DNA from: Hansschlegelia beijingensis
GTDB taxonomy: Bacteria > Pseudomonadota > Alphaproteobacteria > Rhizobiales > Methylopilaceae
Direction of reading: 5' to 3'
DNA: 64,000 nucleotides
Assembly: GCF_014196425.1 (NCBI RefSeq)
Contig: NZ_JACIDR010000003.1
Span: forward strand, 310,001-374,000
This document shows positions 1-8,500 of this stretch, piece by piece (positions within the stretch are counted from its first letter, which is position 1; every line of letters starts with the position of its first letter). A program made the translations under genes and the position numbers. The notes under the pieces are model-generated. The model worked only from the letters and a program-made list of their open reading frames with translations, was not told the origin of the DNA and did not search any database.

Positions 1-1
1 C

Positions 2-247
2 GAGATCGCCCAGGCGTTCCGCAATGTCGAGCGGACGCTCGCGACGGCGGGCGCGGATTGGCGGCACGTCGTCCACGTCAACTCCTACCATGTCGGCGGT
101 CTTCCGCCGGAGGTGAACGAGACGATGAGCAGGCTCTATCGGCGCTATATGCCCGACCACGCGCCGATCTGGACGCAGACGGGCGTCGAGGCGCTCGGAC
201 TGCCGACGATGCGGATCGAGATCCGCGTGACGGCTATTCTCAGCTGA
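2..247 (+). CDS. Rid-family (YjgF/YER057c/UK114) protein, 3' part
   Basis: Open from the window edge to TGA at 245-247, giving the last 81 residues of a Rid-family protein, so the 5' end is missing. Seen: a Rid-like C-terminal half with a TGV motif and the closing strand MRIEIRVTAI, including the conserved Glu. The position that carries the catalytic Arg in true RidA (Arg before SxVGV) appears to be Trp here (IWTQTGV). It therefore resembles the non-canonical Rid subfamilies rather than an enamine deaminase of the RidA type. The stop lies 52 bases before the flavin monooxygenase gene, so the two are probably co-transcribed, as RidA-like and luciferase-like genes are in rut-type clusters. Function on an imine or enamine intermediate is inferred. 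Confidence 0.8.
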   Translation, partial: EIAQAFRNVERTLATAGADWRHVVHVNSYHVGGLPPEVNETMSRLYRRYMPDHAPIWTQTGVEALGLPTMRIEIRVTAILS

Positions 248-299
248 CCGGCCCGAGGGCCGCCTTCGGCCCCCTGGACCGACGAAAGGGACGCAACGC

Positions 300-1316
300 A
301 TGAAGACGATCGGCTTCCTGTCCTTCGGCCACTGGTCGCCTTCCGCGCACTCGCAGACACGTTCGGCCGCCGACACGCTGCTTCAGTCGATTGACCTCGC
401 AGTCGCGGCGGAGGAGCTCGGCGCCGACGGCGCCTATTTCCGCGTCCATCACTTCGCCAGGCAGCTCGCCTCGCCGTTTCCGCTGCTCGCGGCGGTCGGC
501 GCCAGGACGAGCCGCATCGAGATCGGCACCGGCGTGATCGACATGCGCTACGAGAACCCGATGTACATGGCGGAGGATGCGGGCGCGGCGGACCTGATCG
601 CGGGCGGCCGGCTGCAGCTCGGCATCAGCCGTGGGTCGCCCGAGCAGGTGATCGAGGGCTGGCGGCACTTCGGCTTCGCGCCCGCCGAAGGCGAGAGCGA
701 CGCCGACATGGGCCGCCGTCACGCCGAAGTCTTCCTCGACCTGCTGAGGGGAGAGGGCTTCGCCGAGCCGAACCCGCGCCCGATGTTCCCGAACCCGCCC
801 GGATTGCTCCGCATCGAGCCGCATTCGCCCGGCCTTCGCGACCGCATCTGGTGGGGATCGGCCTCCAACGGCACCGCCGTCTGGGCCGCGAGGCAGGGCA
901 TGAATCTGCAGAGCTCCACCCTGAAGAAGGACGAGAGCGGCGAGCCGTTCCACGTGCAGCAGGCCAAGCAGATCCGGGCGTATCGCGACGCCTGGAAAGA
1001 GGCCGGCCATGCGCGCGCCCCGCGCGTCTCGGTCTCGCGCTCGATCTTCGCCCTCGTGGACGATCGCGACCGCGCCTATTTCGGCCGCGGCGACGGCGAC
1101 GACCAGATCGGCGTCATCGACGACATGCGCGCGATCTTCGGCCGGTCCTATGCGGCCGAGCCCGACCGGCTCGTCGAGCAGCTGAAGGCGGATGAGGCCA
1201 TCGCCGAGGCCGACACGCTGCTCCTGACGGTCCCGAACCAGCTGGGCGTCGCCTACAACGCCCATGTGATCGAGGCCATTCTGAAGCACGTGGCGCCGGC
1301 GCTCGGCTGGCGCTGA
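300..1316 (+). CDS. LLM class flavin-dependent oxidoreductase (bacterial luciferase-like)
   Basis: 338 residues, the usual length for the luciferase-like monooxygenase family (FMNH2-dependent TIM barrel). Seen: an N-terminal strand ending in FGHW, the motif EIGTGVIDMRYENPMYMAEDAG around residues 72-93, and GRLQLGISRGSPEQV near 100-115; these are hallmark LLM segments for FMN and substrate binding. Such enzymes need reduced flavin from a partner reductase, and a candidate sits at 14067-14579. The preceding Rid gene suggests that an oxidised nitrogen-containing product is handled next. ATG 300 follows a purine-rich stretch (gaaagggacgcaacgc). The exact substrate is unknown; alkane, sulfonate, pyrimidine and amine oxidation are all known in the family. 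Confidence 0.88.
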   Translation: MKTIGFLSFGHWSPSAHSQTRSAADTLLQSIDLAVAAEELGADGAYFRVHHFARQLASPFPLLAAVGARTSRIEIGTGVIDMRYENPMYMAEDAGAADLIAGGRLQLGISRGSPEQVIEGWRHFGFAPAEGESDADMGRRHAEVFLDLLRGEGFAEPNPRPMFPNPPGLLRIEPHSPGLRDRIWWGSASNGTAVWAARQGMNLQSSTLKKDESGEPFHVQQAKQIRAYRDAWKEAGHARAPRVSVSRSIFALVDDRDRAYFGRGDGDDQIGVIDDMRAIFGRSYAAEPDRLVEQLKADEAIAEADTLLLTVPNQLGVAYNAHVIEAILKHVAPALGWR

Positions 1317-1337
1317 CGTCTCCGTCGAGGCCGCGGC

Positions 1338-2321
1338 TCAGACGCCGTTGCGTTCGAGGAAGCTCCGCACCCTTCGGGCGATCTCCGCCGAATGCGTCTC
1401 GAGCGCGAAGTGGCCGGCGTCGATCAGGTGGATCTCGGCCTTCGGCAGGTCGCGCGCATAGGCCTTCGCCCCCGCGGGGATGAAGAACGCGTCGTTGCGG
1501 CCCCAGACCGCGAGCAGCGGCGGCTGATGCTTCCGGAAGTAAGCCTGGAAGTCCGGATAGAGCGCGACGTTGGTGCGATAGCTCAGGATCAGGTCGAGCT
1601 GGATCTCCTGCGCCTCGGGGCGGCGCATGTAATGCATGTCGAGCGTCATGCCGTCCGGCGAGACCCGGCCTTCGGGCGCGCCGTGCAGGTACTGGAAGCG
1701 GATCGCCTCGTCGGTCAGCGAGGCCCGGCAGGCTTCGCGGTTCTCAGGCGAAGGATCGCGCCAGTAGGCCTCCCAGGGTCCCCATTCGGCGCTGAAGCCT
1801 TCCGTATAGGCGTTGCCGTTCTGGCTGATGATCGCCGTGACGCGCTCGGGATGCGCCATGGCGAGGCGATACCCGGTCGGGGCGCCGTAATCGAACACGT
1901 AGAGGGCGTATCGGGTGAGCCCCATGGCCTCGACGAAGCCCTCGGTCACCTGCGCGAGAGCGTCGAAGCTGTAGTCGAACGAGGCCCTCGGCGGCGCGAC
2001 CGTATTGCCGAAGCCGGCGAGGTCAGGAGCGATCACGCGGTAGCGGTCGGCGAGCTTCGGGATGAGGTCGCGGAACATGTGGCCCGCGGTCGGAAATCCA
2101 TGCAGCAGCAGAAGCACGGGCGCGTCCGCGCGGCCGGCCTCGCGGTAGAACACCGTCACGTCGCCGACCTTGCGGGTCCCGAAGCGCAGCGCCGCTTCGT
2201 CCGTGGGTCCGGCGGGCGTCGGCGTCTTCTCGTCGGCCAGCGCCGCGGCGCCCGCAAGGCCGCCAAGGCCGATCCCGGCGATCACCGACCGCCGCTCAAT
2301 AGCTGTTCGCATCGTCGTCAT
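1338..2321 (-). CDS. Alpha/beta hydrolase (epoxide hydrolase/haloalkane dehalogenase-like), Tat-type leader
   Basis: 327 residues. A twin-arginine motif (ERRSVIAG, residues 9-16) followed by a small hydrophobic stretch suggests Tat export. The fold motifs are clear: oxyanion-hole HGFP (74-77), the nucleophile elbow VFDYGAPTG with Asp144, an acid near Asp277, and His304 in DAGHF. An Asp rather than a Ser nucleophile places it with epoxide hydrolases, haloalkane dehalogenases and fluoroacetate dehalogenases. It is divergent from the LysR gene at 2426, which is a typical arrangement of an enzyme and its regulator. Met4 is an alternative start. The substrate cannot be inferred. Confidence 0.85.
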   Translation of the reverse strand: MTTMRTAIERRSVIAGIGLGGLAGAAALADEKTPTPAGPTDEAALRFGTRKVGDVTVFYREAGRADAPVLLLLHGFPTAGHMFRDLIPKLADRYRVIAPDLAGFGNTVAPPRASFDYSFDALAQVTEGFVEAMGLTRYALYVFDYGAPTGYRLAMAHPERVTAIISQNGNAYTEGFSAEWGPWEAYWRDPSPENREACRASLTDEAIRFQYLHGAPEGRVSPDGMTLDMHYMRRPEAQEIQLDLILSYRTNVALYPDFQAYFRKHQPPLLAVWGRNDAFFIPAGAKAYARDLPKAEIHLIDAGHFALETHSAEIARRVRSFLERNGV

Positions 2322-2365
2322 GGCGTCTCCTCCGGGTCCATGTCTCTCGGAGCCGGAAGCTATGA

Positions 2366-2424
2366 GTTGCAGGATCGCGGGATAAGCCGTCCAATCAGCA
2401 GTCTCTCATTTCAGGATCTGCAAC
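2366..2424. promoter_or_regulatory. Inverted repeat between hydrolase and LysR genes (candidate operator)
   Basis: GTTGCAG at 2366-2372 and its complement CTGCAAC at 2418-2424 flank the 104-base divergent intergenic region; the right arm ends one base before the LysR ATG. CAGGATC also occurs twice (in 2370-2376 and 2412-2418). Operator function is inferred only from position; the arms are far apart for a simple LysR box. Confidence 0.3.
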
Positions 2425-2425
2425 G

Positions 2426-3343
2426 ATGGACCGGCTTGAGGCCATGGCGATGTTCGTCGCGACCGTCGATCAGGGATCGCTCGCGGCGGCCGCGCGGACG
2501 TTCGCCTGCTCGCCCGCCAAGGTGACGCGGGCGCTGCAGATGCTGGAGGATCGGACCGGCGAGCGGCTGATCCACCGCAACGCGCGGCGGCTGCGCCTGA
2601 CCGAGGCCGGCGAGCGGCGTCTGGCGGTCTACCGGACCGTGCTTGCGGAGCTCGAGGAGGTCGAAGGCGGGCGGTCAGGCGACCGGGTCGAGGGCGTGGT
2701 CGCCGTGACCGCGCCGGAGCTCTTCGGCCGGCTGCACGTCATGCCGGTCGTCGAGACCTTCCTGGCCAGACATCCGGCGGCGCGCGCCCGGGCGCTGCTG
2801 CTCAACCGGATGGTCGACCTGGTCGAGGAGGGCATGGACGTCGCGATCCGGCTCGCGCCGCTTCCGGATTCCGGGATCGTCGCCACGAAGCTCGGAGAGG
2901 TGCGGAAGCTTGTCTGCGCCGCGCCCGCCCACATCGCACAGGCAGGCGCGCCCGCGACGCCGGCCGAACTGCAGCGCCATGTCTGCATCGGCGAGGAAGA
3001 GGGCGACGCAGGGACGTTGTGGCGCTTCGCCGACCCCGGCGCGCGGCGCAGCGCGACGTTCTCGGTCAACATCCGGCCGCGCCTGGCGCTGAACTCGGCA
3101 GGCGCCTCGATCGACGCCGCGGTGCGCGGACACGGGATCTGCCGCGCGCTGTCCTATCAGGTCGCCGAGCATGTCTCTGCCGGCCGGCTTGTGACGCTGC
3201 TCGACGCGTTCGAGCCCGAGCCGCTGCCCGTCAGCCTCGTGTTCCACCCCGTGCCGCGGCGCAACGTGACGCTCCGCGCCTTCATCGACCACGCGGCGCC
3301 GCGCCTCCGGGAAGATCTCGCCGCCATCGCGCGTCGGATCTGA
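2426..3343 (+). CDS. LysR family transcriptional regulator
   Basis: 305 residues. The N-terminal 60 residues form the winged helix-turn-helix (MDRLEAMAMFVATVDQGSLAAAA ... RALQMLEDRTGERLIHRNARRLRLTEAG). The rest is the periplasmic-binding-protein-like effector domain, with the phrase SGIVATKLGE that is typical of the CrgA/DsdC-like subgroup acting on redox or aromatic genes. ATG 2426 gives the canonical MDRLEAM start. It is divergent from the Tat hydrolase gene, which is its most likely target; LysR proteins commonly control the adjacent divergent gene and themselves. The inducer is unknown. Confidence 0.93.
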   Translation: MDRLEAMAMFVATVDQGSLAAAARTFACSPAKVTRALQMLEDRTGERLIHRNARRLRLTEAGERRLAVYRTVLAELEEVEGGRSGDRVEGVVAVTAPELFGRLHVMPVVETFLARHPAARARALLLNRMVDLVEEGMDVAIRLAPLPDSGIVATKLGEVRKLVCAAPAHIAQAGAPATPAELQRHVCIGEEEGDAGTLWRFADPGARRSATFSVNIRPRLALNSAGASIDAAVRGHGICRALSYQVAEHVSAGRLVTLLDAFEPEPLPVSLVFHPVPRRNVTLRAFIDHAAPRLREDLAAIARRI

Positions 3344-3619
3344 CCGGCGCGACGGTCTGCTTGATCGGGGCGATTGGTTTGGCCCGTGCGGAGTCGTGAT
3401 AGAGGGGCGGGGCGCTCAGCAGCCTAGCGCTCGTGCAGAATGCTGCTGAAGCGGGCGCCTGCGGCGCAGGGGAGGACGGCAGCTCCGCAAAAACGAAGTC
3501 TAGTCAGGCGCTTATCGGGAGCTCGGAGGAAATTTAGCCTTTGGTCGATGCGTAATGTTTCGGCTTGGGCCTCCCACTCTCTGTCCGTAAGCTGCTCACC
3601 GTAATGTTGTGGGGACCTT

Positions 3620-4378
3620 ATGACACTGTTCAGGGCCAACGTCGGCTCCGACGCTTCGTCAGCGAAGATCGCGATGCACGAGACCACCTTACGCGGCAAC
3701 CATGCCTACGACCTTCTGCGTCGCGAGATCGTGTCGTGCCGCATCATGCCGGGCGCGCGCTTCACCGAGCACGAGATGATGGAGCGCCTGCAGGTCGGAA
3801 AGGCGAGCCTTCGGATCGCCCTTCAGCGGCTCACCGAGGGCGGACTGGTGACGTCGATGCCGCGCCACGGCTACCGGGTGGCGCAGGTCACCGTGAAGGA
3901 CGTGGACGAAGTGTTCGCGCTCCGCATGGTGCTGGAGCCGCTGGCGGCCCGGCTCGCCTCCGGACGGGTGAACCGAGCCCAGCTTGAGCGTCTGGAGAAT
4001 GCGTGCCGCGGCAAGCTTCCGGGCGACGTCGGCAACCAGATCGACTTCTTCCTCGAGGCCAACCGGTCCTTCCACATGGCGATCGCCATGTCGTCGGGCA
4101 ACGACCGCCTCTGCCGCGCGCTCTCCGGCCTGCTGGACGAGATGACCCGCCTCGTGGCCCTCGGCTTCGGCGTGCAGCGCGTACGGCCCAACATCGAGAA
4201 CGATCACACGCTGATGATCAGACATCTTGTGGCGGGAGACGCCGACGCGGCCGAGGAGGTCGCGCGGCGGCACGTCGAAACGTTCCGCGATATGGTCATG
4301 GAGAAGGTCGTCGCGAGCCTCAAGGAGGCCGCCGCGATCGTTCCGGTCGGCGCTCCCGCCGTTGGTTGGAAAGGCTGA
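3620..4378 (+). CDS. GntR family transcriptional regulator (FCD/FadR subfamily)
   Basis: 252 residues. Residues about 27-90 form a GntR winged helix (AYDLLRREIVSCRIMPGARFTEHEMMERLQVGKASLRIALQRLTEGGLV). The C-terminal half is an all-helical FCD domain (EVFALRMVLEPLAARLA ... NRSFHMAIAMSSGN ... HLVAGDADAA), where acidic metabolites usually bind with a metal. ATG 3620 follows ggggacctt; an in-frame ATG at 3674 is an alternative and would remove 18 poorly conserved residues. The stop is 5 bases before the ABC ATPase, so the regulator probably heads and controls the importer/catabolic operon. The ligand is not predictable. Confidence 0.92.
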   Translation: MTLFRANVGSDASSAKIAMHETTLRGNHAYDLLRREIVSCRIMPGARFTEHEMMERLQVGKASLRIALQRLTEGGLVTSMPRHGYRVAQVTVKDVDEVFALRMVLEPLAARLASGRVNRAQLERLENACRGKLPGDVGNQIDFFLEANRSFHMAIAMSSGNDRLCRALSGLLDEMTRLVALGFGVQRVRPNIENDHTLMIRHLVAGDADAAEEVARRHVETFRDMVMEKVVASLKEAAAIVPVGAPAVGWKG

Positions 4379-4383
4379 TCCGG

Positions 4384-5130
4384 ATGGCCTCCGTCAAGGT
4401 TCAGTGCGTCAGCAAGTGGTTCGAGCGCAGGGACGGCGAGAGCCTTCACGTCCTGCAGAACATCGATCTTGAGGCCCCCGAAAAGACGATCACGGCGATC
4501 GTGGGCGCTTCGGGCTGCGGCAAGTCCACGCTTCTCAACATCGTGGCGGGCCTCATCGAGCCCGATCGCGGCTGCCTGTTCCTGAACGGGGTCAAGGCGA
4601 GCGAGTTCAAGGACTGGCGCTCGATGACCTACATGTTCCAGGAGGATCGCCTGCTCCCCTGGCGCACCGCCGCCCAGAACGTCGCCTTCGGTCTCGAGGC
4701 CGCCGGCGTCGGACGGGCCGAGCGGAAGGAGCGCGTCGCCGAGACGCTCGAGCTCGTGGGGCTCTCGCAGTTCGCCGACGTTTTCCCGCACGAGCTTTCG
4801 GGCGGCATGCGCAGCCGCGTGGCGCTCGCCCGCAGCCTGGTGACCCGTCCCACTCTTCTGCTGATGGACGAGCCGTTCTCGAAGCTCGATCCCACCATCC
4901 GCGAACAGATGCACGCCGAGGTGCTGCGGATCGCCGAGCTGATGTCGATGACGATCCTGTTCGTCACCCACGACGTCGAGGAGGCTGTCGTGCTCGCGAG
5001 CAGGGTGGTGGTGCTGAACCCGCGTCCGGGCCGCGTCCGCGAGACCCGCACGATCGATCTTCCTTATCCCCGCGACCGCACCTCCGCGGAGGTCCAACAG
5101 GAGGCGCGCTCCCTGCGCGAGAGCCTTTGA
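4384..5130 (+). CDS. ABC transporter ATP-binding protein, SsuB/TauB type
   Basis: 248 residues. Walker A GASGCGKST (41-49), Q-loop FQEDRLLPW (85-93), signature LSGGM (138-142), Walker B LLLMDEP (158-164) and the switch-His segment FVTHDVEEA are all present. The pattern matches ATPases of nitrate/sulfonate/taurine (SsuB, TauB) importers. The ATG at 4384 is chosen because it starts a family-like N-terminus just after the GntR stop; the frame is open much further upstream, but that part overlaps the GntR gene and is not family-like. It partners the next two genes as a complete importer. The substrate is unknown; it could be a sulfonate, amidine or small heterocycle. Confidence 0.93.
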   Translation: MASVKVQCVSKWFERRDGESLHVLQNIDLEAPEKTITAIVGASGCGKSTLLNIVAGLIEPDRGCLFLNGVKASEFKDWRSMTYMFQEDRLLPWRTAAQNVAFGLEAAGVGRAERKERVAETLELVGLSQFADVFPHELSGGMRSRVALARSLVTRPTLLLMDEPFSKLDPTIREQMHAEVLRIAELMSMTILFVTHDVEEAVVLASRVVVLNPRPGRVRETRTIDLPYPRDRTSAEVQQEARSLRESL

Positions 5131-5132
5131 GC

Positions 5133-5978
5133 ATGCCGGTGCCCGCCGCGACGCCCCTTGTTGAAAAACGGCCGACTGACGGCCCCAAGACCAGCCACAC
5201 CCAGGGCTCGCGTGAGAAGCGGCTCCGCCTCCTCTCCATGCGCGTCCTCCTGCTCCTGCTGCTGCTGGTCATCTGGCAGGTCGCCTCGCTCGGGACGGCG
5301 CCGTTCGTGCTGCCGAGCCCCGGGCGGGTGTTCGACGCCTGGTGGAGCCTCGTGGTCACCGCCGGTTTCTGGCGGGACTTCGGCATCACGTTCTGGCGCG
5401 TGCTGATGGGCTTCGCGCTCGCCGCCGCGATCGGCGTTCCGCTGGGCGTCCTGCTCGGCGCGAACGAGAAGCTCGGCGAGTTCTTCGACCCTGTGCTCAC
5501 CGTCGTGAACACCGTGTCGTCGAGCATCTGGGCGATCTTCGCGCTGATCTGGTTCGGGCTGTCCGACTGGACCACGATCTTCGTGGTCTTCATGACGGCG
5601 ATGCCGCTGATCCTGACCAATGTCTGGCAGGGCACCCGCACCGTGAACGCCGACTTCGTCGAACTGGCGCAGACCTTCCGCATGTCGCGCCTGCAGGTGA
5701 TGCTCAAGATCTACCTGCCGACGATCCTGCCGCCGTTCTTCGCGGGCGCGCGTCTCGCGTTCGGGTTCGGCGCTCGCGTCAGCCTGGTGGCGGAGACCCT
5801 CGGCGCCTCGAGCGGCATCGGCTATCGGCTGCGCCAGGCGGCCGACCTCGTCCAGACCGATCAGGTGTTCGCATGGACCCTGACGCTGGTCGCGCTGATG
5901 ATCGCGATCGAGTCCCTCGTCCTCAAGCCGCTCGAAAGCCGCCTCTTCGCCTGGAAGAAGAAGGCTGGCGGCCAGTGA
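5133..5978 (+). CDS. ABC transporter permease, SsuC/TauC type
   Basis: 281 residues from ATG 5133 (a TTG at 5127 overlapping the previous stop would add two). An inner-membrane protein with about six hydrophobic segments. It carries the binding-protein-dependent transport signature, with the EAA-loop equivalent FVELAQTFRMSRLQVMLKIY followed by LPTILPPFFAGARLAFG and the typical WRVLMGFALAAAIGVPLGVLLG near residues 90-110. These features are shared with SsuC and TauC. It follows the ATPase by 2 bases and precedes the solute-binding protein, completing an importer under the GntR gene. Confidence 0.93.
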   Translation: MPVPAATPLVEKRPTDGPKTSHTQGSREKRLRLLSMRVLLLLLLLVIWQVASLGTAPFVLPSPGRVFDAWWSLVVTAGFWRDFGITFWRVLMGFALAAAIGVPLGVLLGANEKLGEFFDPVLTVVNTVSSSIWAIFALIWFGLSDWTTIFVVFMTAMPLILTNVWQGTRTVNADFVELAQTFRMSRLQVMLKIYLPTILPPFFAGARLAFGFGARVSLVAETLGASSGIGYRLRQAADLVQTDQVFAWTLTLVALMIAIESLVLKPLESRLFAWKKKAGGQ

Positions 5979-6021
5979 ACTCCTCACCCGTGTTCGGCAA
6001 CGAAACTTTGGAGCAGCAGTC

Positions 6022-7002
6022 GTGAAGCGCATTGCAGTGTTCGCCGCCGCCTTCGCGGCCATTCTCGGGGCGGCCGCCCCGGCCCACGCCGAGAAAGTCC
6101 GCATCGGCTACTGGAGCTCGGGCGTCAGCCTCGGCTTCGGCGCGGTGCTCGAAAGCGGCAAGTTCATGGAGGCCGAGGGCCTCGAGGTCGAATACGTCAA
6201 GTTCCCGGACGTGAACGCGCCGACCAAGGCGATGGCGGCCGGCGCGATCGACTTCGCGATCGGCGCTCCGGCGGCGGCCTCCATGAGCGTGGCGGCCGAC
6301 GGCCTGCCGATGTCGATCATGCTGGCGACGCAGATCGCCGAGCTCGACTTCGTGGTGCCGGAGGACAGCCCCATCAAGACGATGGAGGACCTGAAGGGCA
6401 AGAAGATCGGCGGTTCGCCGGCCGGCAGCGCGACGGCCGCGATCATGTCCGCGATCCTCGAGAAGAACTATGGCTTCAAGCCGGGCGACTTCACGCAGGT
6501 GCCCGGCAACGACCCGCGCCTCGCGCAGTTCCTCGTCCAGAAGGACATCGACGCCGCCTCGCTGCGCTCGGTCACGATCGCGCTCATCAAGGACGTGAAG
6601 CTGCGGAAGATCGGCTCGTTCCGCGACGAGTGGAAGAAGCTCTCGAAGGCCGAAGCCGCGCCCGTGCTCGGCGTGGGCCTGGTGCGCAACGAGTGGCTGA
6701 AGGCCAATCCGGAGGCGGCCGCCAAGATCGTCGCCGGCATGCGCAAGGCCTACGAGTTCGGCAAGGCCGACAAGGCGGCCGTCGCCAAGGCGCTCGTCCA
6801 GGCCGCCAACATGAAGGAAGACGACGCCAAGGCCTACGCGGCCCTCTGGGACGGCATCTACTCCGTCTCGATGGAGCCCGCCGATCTGGCGTCTCTGAAA
6901 ACCGAGTTCGAGGTGTTCAAGTCCGTCGGCGCCGTGAAAGGCGAACTGCCGGACGCGGCCCTCGTGACTGCGCCCTACGAGGCGTCCAAGGCCATCAAGT
7001 GA
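6022..7002 (+). CDS. ABC transporter substrate-binding protein (SsuA/TauA/NMT1-like)
   Basis: 326 residues from GTG 6022, preceded by ttggagcagcag. A classic Sec signal peptide (MKRIAVFAAAFAAILGAAAPAHA, cleavage after AHA) directs it to the periplasm. The mature part reads as an NMT1/SsuA-like binding protein: RIGYWSSGVSLGFGAVLESG, the phrase AMAAGAIDFAIGAPAAA, then SPIKTMEDLKGKKIGGSPAGSATAA, which are the usual ligand-cleft landmarks. It is co-directional with, and 43 bases after, the permease. The ligand is unknown; proteins of this class bind sulfonates, taurine, nitrate or pyrimidine precursors. Confidence 0.9.
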   Translation: MKRIAVFAAAFAAILGAAAPAHAEKVRIGYWSSGVSLGFGAVLESGKFMEAEGLEVEYVKFPDVNAPTKAMAAGAIDFAIGAPAAASMSVAADGLPMSIMLATQIAELDFVVPEDSPIKTMEDLKGKKIGGSPAGSATAAIMSAILEKNYGFKPGDFTQVPGNDPRLAQFLVQKDIDAASLRSVTIALIKDVKLRKIGSFRDEWKKLSKAEAAPVLGVGLVRNEWLKANPEAAAKIVAGMRKAYEFGKADKAAVAKALVQAANMKEDDAKAYAALWDGIYSVSMEPADLASLKTEFEVFKSVGAVKGELPDAALVTAPYEASKAIK

Positions 7003-7064
7003 CGGCCGCCCGCACCTAGCCCCAACGACAAGCGCGCAAGCGCCGCAAAAGAGAAAGCATCGAA

Positions 7065-8081
7065 ATGACTGCGACCATGAAGGCTTTGCTGCTGAAGCAG
7101 CACGGCGACGTCACGGATTTGACCGTCGTGGACGACTATCCGGTCCCGACGGCGGACGCCGGCCATGTTGTGATCCGCGTCGGAGCCTCCTCGTTCAACT
7201 ATCACGACGTGTTCACCGTGAAGGGCATGCCGGGCATCAAGGTGCCGCTGCCGGTGATCATCGGCCTCGACATGGCCGGCGAGATCACCGAGCTCGGCGA
7301 GGGCGTCACGGGCTGGAAGGTCGGCGACCGCGTGCTCGTCAACCCGCTCTATCCCGGCAAGGGCCTGATGGGCGAAATGCTCGACGGCGGCATGGCGCAG
7401 TACTGCAAGGTCTCGGTCGGCCAGCTGATCCGCATGCCCGACAAGGTCAGCTTCGTGGACGCGGCCTCGCTCCCCGTCGCCTACGGCACCGCGCACCGCA
7501 TGCTGGTCACGCACAAGACGGTGAAGGCCGGCGACAAGGTGCTGATCCTCGGCGCCTCGGGCGGCGTCGGAACGGGCTGCGTGATGCTCGCCAAGCAGCT
7601 CGGCTGCGAGGTCATCGCCTGCGCCGGCAGCCAGGACAAGATGGACCGGCTGAAGGAACTCGGCGCCGATCACGTGGTGAACTACCGCGAGACCGACTTC
7701 TCCAAATGGGCGATCGAGAAGTACGGCAAGCCGCAGCGTCGCACTTATGAGGGCGGCGTCGACGTCGTCATCAACTTCACCGGCGGCGACACCTGGGCGC
7801 CCTCGCTGAAATGCGTGAAGCGCGGCGGCTCGATCCTGGTCTGCGGCGCCACCGCCGGCCACGATCCCAAGGAAGACCTGCGCTACATCTGGAGCTTCGA
7901 GCTCAAGGTCATCGGCTCCAACTCCTTCTACGATGACGACCTCGCCGCGCTCATGGACATGATCCAGGAGGGCACGCTGAAGCCGGTGGTCGACAAGGAG
8001 CTCAGCCTCGAAGAGGCGGCCGAAGGCCTCCGGATGATCCGTGACCGCGAGGTCATGGGCAAGATCGTGGTGACGCCGTGA
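7065..8081 (+). CDS. Quinone oxidoreductase-like dehydrogenase (MDR superfamily)
   Basis: 338 residues. A GroES-like N-terminal half (VIIGLDMAGEITELGEGVTGWKVGDRV) is followed by a Rossmann domain with the nucleotide-binding GASGGVG at 163-169. The four-cysteine structural zinc lobe of classical alcohol dehydrogenases is absent, so it resembles the NADPH-dependent quinone/enoyl reductase branch. The stop overlaps the GTG start of the thioesterase by 4 bases, so it is translationally coupled into the catabolic operon. It probably reduces or oxidises a carbonyl or conjugated intermediate; the substrate is unknown. Confidence 0.88.
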   Translation: MTATMKALLLKQHGDVTDLTVVDDYPVPTADAGHVVIRVGASSFNYHDVFTVKGMPGIKVPLPVIIGLDMAGEITELGEGVTGWKVGDRVLVNPLYPGKGLMGEMLDGGMAQYCKVSVGQLIRMPDKVSFVDAASLPVAYGTAHRMLVTHKTVKAGDKVLILGASGGVGTGCVMLAKQLGCEVIACAGSQDKMDRLKELGADHVVNYRETDFSKWAIEKYGKPQRRTYEGGVDVVINFTGGDTWAPSLKCVKRGGSILVCGATAGHDPKEDLRYIWSFELKVIGSNSFYDDDLAALMDMIQEGTLKPVVDKELSLEEAAEGLRMIRDREVMGKIVVTP

Positions 8082-8500
8082 GCGAGGCCCCCGTGCTGAC
8101 CGCCGCCGAGGTCGAGGAGAAGCTGCTGCGTGGGCCGTTCCACCAGTGGCTCGGGCTCAAGGTCGTCTCCGTCGGAGACGGCGAGATCGAGCTCAAGGCG
8201 ACGTGGCGGCCCGAATGGGTCGTCAACGCCGAGCGCGGCTACGTCCATGGCGGCATCCTGGCGACGCTCGTTGATCTGACCGCCGACTGGGCGCTCGTCT
8301 CGAAGACCGGCCGCGGCGTGCCTACGGTCGACCTGCGGGTCGATTATCATCGCGCCGCCATGCAGGGCGACCTGACGGCGAAGGGCAAGTTGGTGAAGTT
8401 CGGCGGCACGCTTTCCGTCGCCGAGGCACAGATCCTCGACCAGGACGGACGCCTGCTCGCCAGCGGTCGCGGCGTCTACATGACGGCGCCCGCCAAGTGA
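8078..8500 (+). CDS. PaaI family thioesterase (hotdog fold)
   Basis: 140 residues from GTG 8078, overlapping the previous stop (GTGA). Hotdog-fold landmarks: FHQWLGLKVVSVGDGEIELK, then NAERGYVHGGILATLVDLTADWA, where the HGG plus a downstream acidic residue form the PaaI-type active site, and TVDLRVDYHRAAMQGDLTAKG. Such enzymes hydrolyse aryl- or acyl-CoA thioesters. An acyl-CoA synthetase gene lies two genes downstream, so the pair may activate and release (or proof-read) the pathway's carboxylic acid. Confidence 0.9.
   Translation: MSEAPVLTAAEVEEKLLRGPFHQWLGLKVVSVGDGEIELKATWRPEWVVNAERGYVHGGILATLVDLTADWALVSKTGRGVPTVDLRVDYHRAAMQGDLTAKGKLVKFGGTLSVAEAQILDQDGRLLASGRGVYMTAPAK

Noticed and set aside
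240-1289. 349-residue minus-strand frame
   Set aside because: Antisense to the luciferase-like monooxygenase, which is clearly coding.
3424-3699. 91-residue minus-strand frame before the GntR gene
   Set aside because: Overlaps the GntR start by 80 bases, has no convincing ribosome-binding site and no recognisable domain; the gap 3344-3619 shows no other feature.
4003-4383. N-terminal extension of the ABC ATPase frame
   Set aside because: It overlaps the GntR gene and does not resemble ABC proteins; the internal ATG at 4384 gives the family N-terminus.
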